A stretch of 64,000 bases of DNA from Clostridiales bacterium (GTDB taxonomy: Bacteria; Bacillota; Clostridia; Lachnospirales; WQUN01), in contig JAISGK010000078.1 in assembly GCA_031263155.1 (NCBI GenBank), positions 1 through 64,000 of the forward strand. The letters run 5' to 3'. Below the pieces are notes generated by a model. The model saw only the letters and a program-made list of their open reading frames with translations, was not told where the DNA came from and did no database searches. The first letter of the stretch is position 1; every line of letters begins with the position of its first letter. Shown piece by piece: positions 17,631 through 26,963 of this stretch. A program made the position numbers and the translations under genes.

Positions 17631-17673
17631 TATAGAAAAACAGATGTGTCTTTAACAAAAATTGGAGGAAAGT

Positions 17674-20508
17674 ATGGATTATTCCAAAAAAGCCAATATT
17701 GCCGCGAGGCGCGAAGCCTCTTCCACGCGTAAAAAGGTTTCGCATAAAATAGGTGTTATTGTATTTCGCGTGGCGCTGTCAATGGTATTGATTGCCGGGT
17801 TTGCGGCCGCCGGCGCTGGCGTTGGGCTTTATATGGGCGTCATTCAAAACGCTCCCGCTGTTAATGTGTCCGTGTTACCCGATATTTACACAAGCATTAT
17901 TTATAGCGCCAAGACGGGGGAAGAGGTTGACCGCTTGCGCGGTGAGGAAAATCGCGTTTATATAAAGTCGCAGTATATGCCCGACCATGTGAAAGCCGCC
18001 TTTGTAGCGATAGAGGACGAACGGTTTTATCAGCATGACGGCATAGACTTTGAGGGATTGGGACGCGCTGTGTTTACGGCCATTAAATCGCGCTTTGGAC
18101 GCACAGAAGGCGCTAGCACCATAACCCAGCAAGTGATAAAAAACAACATTATGCACCTGATGCGCAACACTGTTTTCTCAAAGCTGCAAGAACAGTACAT
18201 GGCCGTCAATTTCGAAAAGATGCTGACCGAACAATTTAACGGCGACAAACGCGCCGCCAAAGACTACATATTGGAAGTGTACATCAACACGATCAATCTG
18301 GGGTCAGGTAACTACGGTATTCAAACAGCGGCCAAAAATTATTTCGGCAAAGAAGTAAAGGATCTCACGATCTCTGAGGCGGCGGCCATCGCGGGTATTA
18401 CTAAAAACCCCTCCAAGTACGCGCCCGACAGAAGACCGGAAGACAACGCCACTCGCCGGGGTTATGTGCTGGATAAAATGCTGGAGCTTGAATTTATCTC
18501 GCAGGAGCAATTCGATGAGGCGCAGGCGGACGCCCTGTACGAGCGTGTCGCGGCCACAAAAATGGAGATTGAAGAGGCCTCCAGCGCGCACGACTATTTT
18601 GTGGACGCCGTCATCGAACGCCTGGCGGAGGATTTGGTGGAGATAAAACAGTGCACCGAAGCCGAAGCGTATGATCTTATCTATAACGGTGGGCTGCAAA
18701 TCTACATTACCCAAGACGAATCCATGCAGAATATTATGGACAGCTACATTCAGGATCCATCCAACTATCCGTCTAACCTGTTTGAAATAGATGTGGAATA
18801 CCTTTTAAGCACACGTAACACAGTCACGGGTGAAACGCATAATTACAGAATGCTTGAGACAGTAAAAGACGAGGCGGATGTGCAGCCGGCGGTCGATGCT
18901 TACAAGGCTGAACATATAGGAAACAACGACGAGTATACCGAGCGCCTGTTCGCCATTCCACAGCCACAGGCCGCCATGGTTATTTTGGATTATCACAACG
19001 GCTATGTTAAAGCCATTAATGGCGGGCGCGGCGACAAGACAGACAACCGTACCCTTAACAGGGCGGTAGACAGCAAACGTCAGCCCGGTTCTGTGTTTAA
19101 GGTGCTTGCCAGCTACGCGCCAGCCCTGGACATGGGCCGCATAACATCGTCTACCGTGATAGTGGATGAAAGGTTTGTGTACAATGGCTACGAGCCGAAA
19201 AACTGGTGGGGCGAGTATTATATAGGGCCGCAGACCGTTCGCAAGGGTATCGAGAGATCAATGAACATACTCGCAGTGCGCAACCTGGTCGAAAACGTTG
19301 GCATCGACACCGCGTTTGATTATCTGCTTAGCTTTGGCTTTACCACTCTGGTTGACAGCCGTGTGTCTGATGACGGGCGCGTGTTTACTGATAAAGTGCC
19401 CGCGATGGCCCTGGGCGGTCTCACTGACGGCGTTACGGCGCTTGAAACGGCGGCGGCCTATGGCACAATCGCCAACGAGGGTATGTACATTAAGCCTGTA
19501 TTTTACTCCAAGGTACTGGACCACGATGGCAATGTCATTATAGATAACGAAACTGTCCAACCACGTCAGGTGCTGAAAAAATCGACCGCCTACCTCCTGA
19601 CCGACATGATGTTGGATGTCATATACGGTTCTCAAGGCACGGGCCGCAACATGGCGTTTAGGGACACAAACATACCCATAGCCGGCAAAACGGGCACTAC
19701 CTCGCGTTCCATAGACTTAACGTTCGCTGGCTACACCCCCTATTATTCCGGATATATCTGGTCTGGCTACGACACGCCGTGGGATAAAAATGGCAAGCCT
19801 AAGACCATGGAAGGCACCGAAAGCTATCACAAAAATTTGTGGTCTAACATTATGAACGATATTCACAAAGAGTTGGAATATCGCGAATTCACAAAGCCGA
19901 CCGGCGTGGATGAGATACAGGTTTGCATAGACAGTGGTCTGCTGGCGAACAGCTTCTGTCCGCTTGATATGCGCGGCAGCCGGGTAGTGAACGAGTTCTT
20001 TTCTACGGGCGCTCAACCAACCGAAACCTGTAACCTGCATACGGTTGTGGAGATAGATACCAGCACAGGCATGAAGGCGAGCCAATGGTGCCCCGCCGAG
20101 GTGCGTAAAACGATTTATGGCATTGTGGTGAGCGATGCGAGCTACGATGGCAGCGATTATCAAATCAAGTCGTCTGTTTACAATGGTGAGGAATGTATCT
20201 ATCATGGACCTCTTTCGGGCCTTGGCATCAATCCATTTTGGCCGGGCGCGGAGGCGGAACCAAGCGATAATAACAATAATGGTTACGGCGACAACAATTT
20301 TTCAGGTTGGCTGGGCGATATTCTCGACGGCGGGCGCAACACCTCTACGACACAGGCCACTCCGAGCGCTGATCCACAAGACACAGGCCCAACCGGCGAT
20401 TTTGAGGAACCACAGGCAAGCGCCAACGCTATACCCGAGCCATTGCCATCAGACGCAAACGCGCCAATTATCGATGATCCGCAATCACTTGACGATTTTG
20501 AAAATTGA
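17674..20508 (+). CDS. Class A penicillin-binding protein (PBP1A type)
   Basis: 944 residues. Cytoplasmic tail, one membrane helix (about 30-55), glycosyltransferase-51 domain with EDERFYQHDGID (catalytic Glu about 115) and GASTITQQVIKN. Transpeptidase domain: SVFK at about 473-476 (catalytic Ser), SMN at about 529-531, KTGT at about 672-675. It polymerises glycan strands and cross-links them outside the membrane. A long C-terminal extension after about 850 is rich in Asn, Gly, Pro and Asp, a disordered tail common in clostridial PBPs. Start ATG 17674 fits TTGGAGGAAAG six bases upstream; a TTG 12 bases earlier is part of that site. Confidence 0.95.
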   Translation: MDYSKKANIAARREASSTRKKVSHKIGVIVFRVALSMVLIAGFAAAGAGVGLYMGVIQNAPAVNVSVLPDIYTSIIYSAKTGEEVDRLRGEENRVYIKSQYMPDHVKAAFVAIEDERFYQHDGIDFEGLGRAVFTAIKSRFGRTEGASTITQQVIKNNIMHLMRNTVFSKLQEQYMAVNFEKMLTEQFNGDKRAAKDYILEVYINTINLGSGNYGIQTAAKNYFGKEVKDLTISEAAAIAGITKNPSKYAPDRRPEDNATRRGYVLDKMLELEFISQEQFDEAQADALYERVAATKMEIEEASSAHDYFVDAVIERLAEDLVEIKQCTEAEAYDLIYNGGLQIYITQDESMQNIMDSYIQDPSNYPSNLFEIDVEYLLSTRNTVTGETHNYRMLETVKDEADVQPAVDAYKAEHIGNNDEYTERLFAIPQPQAAMVILDYHNGYVKAINGGRGDKTDNRTLNRAVDSKRQPGSVFKVLASYAPALDMGRITSSTVIVDERFVYNGYEPKNWWGEYYIGPQTVRKGIERSMNILAVRNLVENVGIDTAFDYLLSFGFTTLVDSRVSDDGRVFTDKVPAMALGGLTDGVTALETAAAYGTIANEGMYIKPVFYSKVLDHDGNVIIDNETVQPRQVLKKSTAYLLTDMMLDVIYGSQGTGRNMAFRDTNIPIAGKTGTTSRSIDLTFAGYTPYYSGYIWSGYDTPWDKNGKPKTMEGTESYHKNLWSNIMNDIHKELEYREFTKPTGVDEIQVCIDSGLLANSFCPLDMRGSRVVNEFFSTGAQPTETCNLHTVVEIDTSTGMKASQWCPAEVRKTIYGIVVSDASYDGSDYQIKSSVYNGEECIYHGPLSGLGINPFWPGAEAEPSDNNNNGYGDNNFSGWLGDILDGGRNTSTTQATPSADPQDTGPTGDFEEPQASANAIPEPLPSDANAPIIDDPQSLDDFEN

Positions 20509-20518
20509 AGTGAGGTCG

Positions 20519-20608
20519 CCGGGCGGCTCTTTTTGGCATGGTTATCGGTCGGTTGTCGGGTGCGGGCGCGCATTGCGCGCCCGCACGAAAGCAAAATTCT
20601 TTTGTGAG
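20519..20608. repeat. MITE-like palindromic element, copy 2
   Basis: GGGCGGCTCTTTTTGGC, then GGTTATCGGTCGGTTGTCGG and GTGCGGGCGCGCATTGCGCGCCC match the right half of the element at 16420-16580. They are followed by GCACGAAAGCAAAATTCTTTTGTGAG, the inverted form of the outer left flank of copy 1. The left half is absent. The rest of the gap between the PBP gene and the peptide-binding protein gene (20509-20874) holds only a promoter. Confidence 0.7.
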
Positions 20609-20729
20609 CAAGACGACTTGCGCAGCCGGATATTCCTTCGAATGTGATTATTCTACATGCGACTAGTAAATATTCCACCGTATTACCAATTATCGCACTC
20701 TGAAATATTAATATATACTATTTTGAGGA

Positions 20730-20758
20730 TTGACTTCCCAATGTTTATATGCCATAAT
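20730..20758 (+). promoter_or_regulatory. SigA promoter of the peptide ABC operon
   Basis: TTGACT (20730-20735), 17-base spacer, CATAAT (20753-20758). Leaves a leader of about 110 bases before ATG 20875, in which I recognise no riboswitch. Confidence 0.6.
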
Positions 20759-20874
20759 GTTGTTGTCGCGGCGCAACGTACTGCAACCATAGAATAAATT
20801 GTTCCAATATGATAATGGGCTATACAGCGCGGCGCGGCTGTCAACATTAAAATTATTTTGATAGGAGGCACAGG

Positions 20875-22908
20875 ATGCAAAAAAAGAGAGCTTCATCTCT
20901 GCTGGCTATTGTTGTGGCGTTCGCGCTCATAACCACAGGACTTGCCGGGTGCGGCAACAATAGCGAAACCAGCACAAGTGGAACCGCGACCCCATCTGCG
21001 AGTTCGGGTACAGACTCAAATTCTAACTCTACCTCAGAAGCAGAAGCGACCGCAAATTCAAACGCAAGCTCTGGTCAAACAACCGAGGTTGGCACTCCAC
21101 GTTCCGAGACCCTCATTGTTGAGGTTCAGTCACCGACCGATACTCCCGGACAGTTTAACACCTATATGTCTGGCACGACAGCGGGCTTTGGCATTCATCA
21201 ACTCATGTCAGCCATGATGTGGGAAATGGATACCATTAAAGGCGAGCAATTCGGCGAGGTAGCTGAAGGCATGCCCGAGCAAAATGCTGATTTCACTGAA
21301 CACACTGTAAAAATTCGCCAAGGAATCAAATGGTCAGACGGTGAAGATCTAAACGCCGACGACGTCGTGTTTACGTTCAACATGATTTTGCAAAATTCGG
21401 CCATAAACGCAAGCGCATACTACAACCAAATCTTCAAGAGTGTCGAGAAGGTAGACGACTATACCGTAAAAGTCGTTACCAACGAGCCATTCCCCCGCCT
21501 TACCGAGAAATTCGGCGTCACTATATGGGGCAACGATTTACGCATAATCCCCGAGCACGTCTACTCCCAGCAAACCGACGTAACACAGTTTAAAGATTCC
21601 GAGCCTGTTGTCGCGGGTCCCTACACTGTTAAAGCCTACGACGATTTGGGCAAATGGGTGCTCTATGAGCGCCGCGAAGACTGGCAGCAGTCCACAGTAG
21701 GAGTCGTGACCGGCGAAATGCCGCAAGCCAAGTACATATGGTTCCGTGTGCTGGGCGACGATACTACCCGTCAAATGATGATGATTAACAATGAAGTTGA
21801 CGTTATGGTAGAGGTTACGCCTGAAATTCTTGAGACGATGGTAGAGTCGAACCCGAATATATCCGCGTGGTACAAAGACTTCCCATACGCTACATCTGAC
21901 GACCCGTGCTCGAAGGGCCTGTTGTTTTCGATGGGCAAGGGAGCGCCTTATGACAATCCCGATTTCCGTTGGGGCATTGCCTTGGCTATGAACTTTGACG
22001 AGATTTCGCTGAACATTTTTGATGGCGCCGGACGAGCGTCACCGTTCCCGGTGCTCACCAACACCACCGCTTTCCAGAATGTCTACCTGCTTGACGAGTC
22101 TACCGGGCTACTTAAATGGCTGGAAGATTTCACCCTTGACCTTGGCGATGGCACAACCGCGAAAGTTTGGGATGGCGAGTACGCCACACGCATGGCCGAA
22201 ACCCTTCGCGCCGCCGGTCGCGACATCCCGACAGACGAAGCCACTATCATTGATATGTTTGGCGTCGGGGCTTGGAGATATGATCCCGAAGCCGCGACAA
22301 AACTGCTTACCAAAGCCGGTCTTGAAAAGAGAGACGACGGTTGGTATTTTAACGGCCAGCCCTTCACATTTACCATGACATACATAGCTGACACCGAAGC
22401 TCAAGCGGGGCGCGGCGTGCAGGCGGCGTATGATCAGCTGACCAAGTTTGGTTTTAATATTAACATAGGCAGCGAATCATCAGCTACTTGGGATACCAAC
22501 GGCTCTACCGGAAACTTCGACATTGCCGGCTATTGGCCTACAGGTTTCATTACGAAAGACATCTATTCACAGATTAACGGTTGGGATAACACACTTATCA
22601 CACCTATCGGCGAGCGCGCGGGATCCGGTCAGTCTGGTCGCTGGGACAGCCAAGAAGCCACCGATATCATTCATGAGATGGCCAAGATTTCCCCTGAGAA
22701 CCCTGAAAGCTTTAGATTGTCTCAGGAGTTCTTCAAAGTCGCCGTCACGGAATTGCCGTTTATCGGTTTCCACTCTGGCGTGAAGTTCGTTCCGACAAAC
22801 ACTTCCATCTGGACCAATTATCCAAACGCTGATAACGCGTACAATGGTCCTTGGTGGTGGTGGAGCTGCTTCAAATATATCACAACTAAAATTACGCCTG
22901 CCGCTTAA
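20875..22908 (+). CDS. Oligopeptide ABC transporter substrate-binding lipoprotein
   Basis: 677 residues, SBP_bac_5 (OppA/DppA) family. Lipobox LAGC at about 24-27, then a Ser/Thr/Asn-rich tether of about 50 residues and the bilobed binding domain: VKIRQGIKWSDGEDLNADDVVFTFN is the family signature. It captures peptides (or another class-C ligand) outside the membrane and delivers them to the permeases encoded next. Two in-frame insertions relative to small OppA proteins and an aromatic C-terminus (GPWWWWSCFKY) are seen. Ribosome site ATAGGAGG. First gene of a five-gene operon; a GC-rich hairpin follows it. Confidence 0.92.
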   Translation: MQKKRASSLLAIVVAFALITTGLAGCGNNSETSTSGTATPSASSGTDSNSNSTSEAEATANSNASSGQTTEVGTPRSETLIVEVQSPTDTPGQFNTYMSGTTAGFGIHQLMSAMMWEMDTIKGEQFGEVAEGMPEQNADFTEHTVKIRQGIKWSDGEDLNADDVVFTFNMILQNSAINASAYYNQIFKSVEKVDDYTVKVVTNEPFPRLTEKFGVTIWGNDLRIIPEHVYSQQTDVTQFKDSEPVVAGPYTVKAYDDLGKWVLYERREDWQQSTVGVVTGEMPQAKYIWFRVLGDDTTRQMMMINNEVDVMVEVTPEILETMVESNPNISAWYKDFPYATSDDPCSKGLLFSMGKGAPYDNPDFRWGIALAMNFDEISLNIFDGAGRASPFPVLTNTTAFQNVYLLDESTGLLKWLEDFTLDLGDGTTAKVWDGEYATRMAETLRAAGRDIPTDEATIIDMFGVGAWRYDPEAATKLLTKAGLEKRDDGWYFNGQPFTFTMTYIADTEAQAGRGVQAAYDQLTKFGFNINIGSESSATWDTNGSTGNFDIAGYWPTGFITKDIYSQINGWDNTLITPIGERAGSGQSGRWDSQEATDIIHEMAKISPENPESFRLSQEFFKVAVTELPFIGFHSGVKFVPTNTSIWTNYPNADNAYNGPWWWWSCFKYITTKITPAA

Positions 22909-22949
22909 GGTTGCTACCATAGCCAGCCCATCGTCGGCACGCAAATAAA

Positions 22950-22989
22950 CAGGGCGCGCACAGCTTTTAATATCGGCGTGCGCGCCCTG
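22950..22989 (+). promoter_or_regulatory. Intercistronic stem-loop
   Basis: CAGGGCGCGCAC (22950-22961) pairs with GTGCGCGCCCTG (22978-22989), 12 perfect pairs, no T-run. Sits between the binding-protein gene and the first permease gene. It probably protects the upstream mRNA or lowers expression of the downstream genes, as in mal-type operons (inference). Confidence 0.55.
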
Positions 22990-23089
22990 TCGCATACCAA
23001 AAAGTCTATATTTTATAAAGTATTTAAAAGGGATTGGCGGGGATTCCCTCAAAAACACCCTCGCTATATGCAGTGAAGAGGTGAAATCC

Positions 23090-24088
23090 GTGAAGTTCCG
23101 TAAATATTTCGGGCTCAGGTTACTTACATATGTGTTTACCATCTGGATTGGCGTCACATTTATCTTCTTCATACCCCGCATGTTTCCGTCTGACCCCGTC
23201 GAAAGCATGATAGGGCAAATAAGGGCGCGCTCCGGGCAGATGGATCCTGTCGAGATGGATGCCCTGCGCCGTTCGTTGCGCGTACAATTCGGTTTGGATG
23301 GTTCGCTGATGGAACAGTATGGCTCGTTTCTATGGAAGGGGCTGTTGCATTTCGACTTTGGACCATCGCTTTCCAGTTATCCCGAACCTGCCGGAAACAT
23401 AATCGGGATGTATTTGCCATACACCCTCTCGCTCTCCCTTACGACCACAGCGCTGGCGTGGATTGTTGGCAACGTTATAGGTTTGCTGGCGGGGTTTCGC
23501 AAGAATAAGCGCTCGTCCAGAATTTTGGAGGGCATTGCCATTTGCATTTACCCAATACCCTATTTTATTATCGCGCTGGTTTTGCAGATAGTGTTCGCTT
23601 TTATTCTGGGGTGGTTCCCACTTCAGGCGACGATTAACACCCAAGGGAATTTTGCGCAGTGGGCGGCGTCACTCTTTCAAGCGTCTGTTTTACCGGCGTT
23701 CGCAATGCTGATGGTAGGCACTGGGTGGTGGATTATCTCTATGAAGTCACTCTCCGGCACCACGGCTGAGGAAGACTTTGTACTTTTCGCGCGCTACAGA
23801 GGCCTTTCTGAAGCAACAATCGGTACCAGCTATGTTTTCCGCAACTCGATACTCTCGCAGATAACCGCTCTGGCGATGAGCTTAGGCGGGGTGTTCGGCG
23901 GTTCGATTATGACAGAGATCATATTCGGCTATCCGGGTGTCGGTTTGGTTGTGCAAAAAGCTATACTCATGTCAGATTACAATCTTATTTTGGGTTGCAT
24001 AACGATCTCCATAGTGGCAATCTCCACGGCAACGCTCATTGTGGATCTGATTTATCCGTTTATAGATCCGAGAATCCGCTATAACTAA
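23090..24088 (+). CDS. Oligopeptide ABC transporter permease, OppB/DppB type
   Basis: 332 residues, six predicted membrane helices. The N-terminal RYFGLRLLTYVFTIWIGVTFIFF helix with MFPSDPVE is the OppB hallmark. The BPD_transp_1 coupling motif is present as ARYRGLSEATIGTSYVFRNS. Forms the channel with the following permease. GTG 23090 is the best start: AGAGGTG lies six bases before it. A GTG nine bases upstream overlaps that site. Ends in FIDPRIRYN, a typical OppB tail. Confidence 0.93.
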   Translation: MKFRKYFGLRLLTYVFTIWIGVTFIFFIPRMFPSDPVESMIGQIRARSGQMDPVEMDALRRSLRVQFGLDGSLMEQYGSFLWKGLLHFDFGPSLSSYPEPAGNIIGMYLPYTLSLSLTTTALAWIVGNVIGLLAGFRKNKRSSRILEGIAICIYPIPYFIIALVLQIVFAFILGWFPLQATINTQGNFAQWAASLFQASVLPAFAMLMVGTGWWIISMKSLSGTTAEEDFVLFARYRGLSEATIGTSYVFRNSILSQITALAMSLGGVFGGSIMTEIIFGYPGVGLVVQKAILMSDYNLILGCITISIVAISTATLIVDLIYPFIDPRIRYN

Positions 24089-24102
24089 AAGGGTGAGCGA
24101 CA

Positions 24103-24939
24103 ATGAAGAAATTTTGGAAAAACGCAAACGGGCGTCTCAAGCTAGGTATGGTTATAACGGCATTTTTTATGGTAATTGGCTTTGTCGTTTACTATTTCCC
24201 GCATACAAACCCGTTCACGTTTAACTCGTATCCAAACAAGCTCTTGCCAAGCGGCGAACATTGGCTGGGTACTACAAGCATGGGGCAAGATATTGTGTGG
24301 CTGTTGATCGAATCCATTCATAATTCTCTGCTCATTGGGTTGCTTGTCGCGACTGTCGCTACGATAACAGGCGTGTTTGTAGGACTAATCGCGGGCTTTT
24401 CCGGCGGAGCGGTTGATCGCGTCTTAACGGTCATCACCGACACGTTTATCGTCATACCGTCACTGCCCATTATGATACTTATGACATCGCTTATGAAAGG
24501 CTCTTCCACCGTGTTTCTGATGGCTATGGTTCTGGCGATTTTCGCGTGGGCGTGGCCAAGCAGGCAAATACGCTCAATGGCGCTTTCAATGCGCGAGCGC
24601 GACTTCATACATACCGCGTGGTTCTCAGGCGAGGGCACTGTGCAAGTCGTCGTTACCGAGATATTGCCTTACGCACTTACATGGTCGCTCTCCAACTTTA
24701 TGAACGCGACATTGGCGGCAATCGCGTCCGAATCGAGCCTCGCGGTGCTGGGTCTTTCTCCGGGAAACCTCATTTCTTTGGGTAACATGATACAGTGGGC
24801 ACGGGATAGAAACGCGATCTTCGCGCGGCAATGGTTTTGGGTAGGTTCGCCTATTGTCGCGACTGTGTTGCTGTTTATAGGGCTGTTTTTGCTCATAACA
24901 GGCTATAACGACTATATGTCTATGAAAAGAGGTAGATAG
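24103..24939 (+). CDS. Oligopeptide ABC transporter permease, OppC/DppC type
   Basis: 278 residues. An N-terminal helix, then the OppC-typical periplasmic-loop motif HWLGTTSMGQDIVW, and a five-helix BPD_transp_1 domain with the coupling loop EGTVQVVVTEILPYA. ASESSLAVLGLSPG precedes the last helices. Second half of the membrane channel. 14 bases after OppB, and one base before the next ATPase gene. Confidence 0.93.
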   Translation: MKKFWKNANGRLKLGMVITAFFMVIGFVVYYFPHTNPFTFNSYPNKLLPSGEHWLGTTSMGQDIVWLLIESIHNSLLIGLLVATVATITGVFVGLIAGFSGGAVDRVLTVITDTFIVIPSLPIMILMTSLMKGSSTVFLMAMVLAIFAWAWPSRQIRSMALSMRERDFIHTAWFSGEGTVQVVVTEILPYALTWSLSNFMNATLAAIASESSLAVLGLSPGNLISLGNMIQWARDRNAIFARQWFWVGSPIVATVLLFIGLFLLITGYNDYMSMKRGR

Positions 24940-24940
24940 G

Positions 24941-25912
24941 ATGCTAAAAGTTGATAACCTTTCGACCTCATACTCCACAATTGATGGCCCCGTGCACGTC
25001 ATTAACAATGTCGATTTCGAGATATACGAAAACGAGATTTTCGGCATTGCGGGCGAGTCTGGCTGCGGTAAAACAACCTTGCTTAAGGCGCTGTATGACA
25101 TCGTCGAGTTTCCGCTTGTCATTGATTCTGGCAAACTAATACTCAGCGGTGAGAAAAACGGCAAGTTTTTCTCATACGAAACCGGTGAAATACGCAAGAC
25201 GTGGTGGAACAACATCTCTTATGTACCGCAAGCGGCGCAGAGTGTGCTCAATCCGATCGCTCCCCTGCGCCATCAATTCCTCGACTCTATCCCTCGGGAA
25301 GACAGGAAAAATGAGCCTGAGGAAAAAACCTTAAAGCGCGTCGCCAAATATTTGGAAGAACTCAGCCTATCGCCTGATTTGCTGGGGGCGTACCCATTTC
25401 AGCTATCTGGTGGTATGCGCCAGCGTGTGATCATCGCGCTCGCCACGTTTATGTCACCAAATGTCGTGTTGGCCGATGAACCCACCACAGCCCTTGATGT
25501 AGTGGTTCAGCGCGGCATACTAATGATGTTGATGGGCCTGCAAAAACGCCTTAAGAACACCATGGTCATAGTTAGTCATGATATGGGCGTGCATTATCAG
25601 ATAACCGATCGCATGGGCATTATGTACTCTGGCTCGATCATTGAGCTAGGCGAGACTGAAGATATTTTTGAGCGGCCGGTTCACCCATACACTCAAATGC
25701 TTGTCGGTTCACTGCCAAAAGTTGGTGATAAGAGCCAAAAGGTTGGCATACCGGGGCGTCCGCCGGCTCTGACAAATCCGCCGCCTGGTTGCCGTTTTGC
25801 TCCCAGGTGCCCTTACGCGAAAGACGTATGCCTCAAACACGCGCCTCAATTTAAAAAAGTATTGCCTGGGCGCTTCGCCGCCTGCCATATGCTGAAAAGG
25901 GAGGCAAATTGA
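24941..25912 (+). CDS. Oligopeptide ABC transporter ATPase, OppD/DppD type
   Basis: 323 residues. Walker A GESGCGKTT (about 41-49), Q-loop VPQAAQS, signature LSGGMRQR, Walker B VVLADEPTTALD and the H-loop SHD. The C-terminal oligopeptide-transport domain has GRPPALTNPPPGCRFAPRCPYAKDVC with the clustered Cys residues that bind an Fe-S cluster in some OppD/DppD proteins. Provides energy together with the next ATPase. Ribosome site is AGGTAGATAGG inside the end of OppC. Confidence 0.95.
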   Translation: MLKVDNLSTSYSTIDGPVHVINNVDFEIYENEIFGIAGESGCGKTTLLKALYDIVEFPLVIDSGKLILSGEKNGKFFSYETGEIRKTWWNNISYVPQAAQSVLNPIAPLRHQFLDSIPREDRKNEPEEKTLKRVAKYLEELSLSPDLLGAYPFQLSGGMRQRVIIALATFMSPNVVLADEPTTALDVVVQRGILMMLMGLQKRLKNTMVIVSHDMGVHYQITDRMGIMYSGSIIELGETEDIFERPVHPYTQMLVGSLPKVGDKSQKVGIPGRPPALTNPPPGCRFAPRCPYAKDVCLKHAPQFKKVLPGRFAACHMLKREAN

Positions 25913-25913
25913 C

Positions 25914-26897
25914 ATGGCGGAAAAATTGCTTGAAATCAAAAATGTGAGCAAGGTATTCCAAATCGGCGGTATTCTCAGCAAGAAAAAGCTCACCGCCGTG
26001 GATCAGGTTTCGATTGACATTGAGGCCGGCAAACCCGCCATACTCTCTATAGTCGGCGAATCTGGATGTGGCAAGACGACTCTGTGTAAGATGATTCTGC
26101 GCTTGCATGACCCGGACGCGGGCGAGATCATCCTTTCTGGAAACTCCTACGCCGACAAGAAAAACTACGACCCGCTGCGCTTTAGACTGGACGTTCAACC
26201 GATATTTCAAAATCCATATGAGTCGTTCTCTATGAGAAAAACTGTGGATACATACCTGTTCAATACGGCGCTCAGGTTAAAAATCGCTAAGACCCACGTC
26301 AAGGCCAAAGAACTTATCGACGAAACACTCAAAAGCGTTGGCATGTCACTTAGTGTGGTAGAAGGCAAATATCCGACGCAGTTTTCCGGAGGCGAGCTGC
26401 AACGCGTCTCGATTGCCCGCGCGCTGATCACAAGGCCAAAGCTCATCATCGCCGATGAGCCTGTCGCGGCAATTGACGCCTCGATGAAAATGAACATTGT
26501 AAACCTTTTTAAAGAGCTAAAGGATAAGTACAGTGTATCGTTCATCTACATCACGCACGACCTCTCGACGGCGTATTATGTATCAGACTACATTGCCACC
26601 CTCTATCGCGGCTGCCTGATTGAGTATGGCCACGCGAAAGAGATAATGGACGATCCCGCGCACCCGTACACCGAATTGCTGATGAACGCTGTGCCGCGCG
26701 TGGGAGAGAAGTGGAACCAATCGGCGGTAATGCCAGAGACCGAAGACAAAGAATATGCCATCACTTACTGCAAATTTGCCCCGCGTTGTGCCTATGCCAC
26801 AGATGAATGCCGGCAACATCGCCCAGAGATGTCAGACTTGAGCGCAAGCCGTAAAGTTTTGTGCTTCCACCCGCTTACAGCCCTACAAGCGCAATAA
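25914..26897 (+). CDS. Oligopeptide ABC transporter ATPase, OppF/DppF type
   Basis: 327 residues. Walker A GESGCGKTTL, Q-loop PIFQNPYESF, signature FSGGELQRVSIARAL, Walker B LIIADEPVAAID, H-loop THD. Walker B ends in AAID rather than the usual SALD. A CKFAPRCAYATDEC Cys cluster lies near the end, as in its partner. Last gene of the operon, one base after OppD, followed by a strong terminator. Confidence 0.95.
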   Translation: MAEKLLEIKNVSKVFQIGGILSKKKLTAVDQVSIDIEAGKPAILSIVGESGCGKTTLCKMILRLHDPDAGEIILSGNSYADKKNYDPLRFRLDVQPIFQNPYESFSMRKTVDTYLFNTALRLKIAKTHVKAKELIDETLKSVGMSLSVVEGKYPTQFSGGELQRVSIARALITRPKLIIADEPVAAIDASMKMNIVNLFKELKDKYSVSFIYITHDLSTAYYVSDYIATLYRGCLIEYGHAKEIMDDPAHPYTELLMNAVPRVGEKWNQSAVMPETEDKEYAITYCKFAPRCAYATDECRQHRPEMSDLSASRKVLCFHPLTALQAQ

Positions 26898-26940
26898 AAC
26901 GCAACACGGGTAGCCGCTTGGTCGCCCGTGTTGCGTTTTT
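26896..26940. terminator. Intrinsic terminator of the peptide ABC operon
   Basis: Stem AACGCAACACGGG/CCCGTGTTGCGTT (arms 26898-26910 and 26925-26937) followed by TTTTT. The A-run on the left side lets it serve the converging htrA gene as well. Confidence 0.85.
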
Positions 26941-26963
26941 GTCAGAAATTCGCCACAAATTCG

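Noticed and set aside
24625-25215. 196-residue minus-strand frame
   Set aside because: Antisense to the OppC and OppD genes, which have clear domains and ribosome sites.
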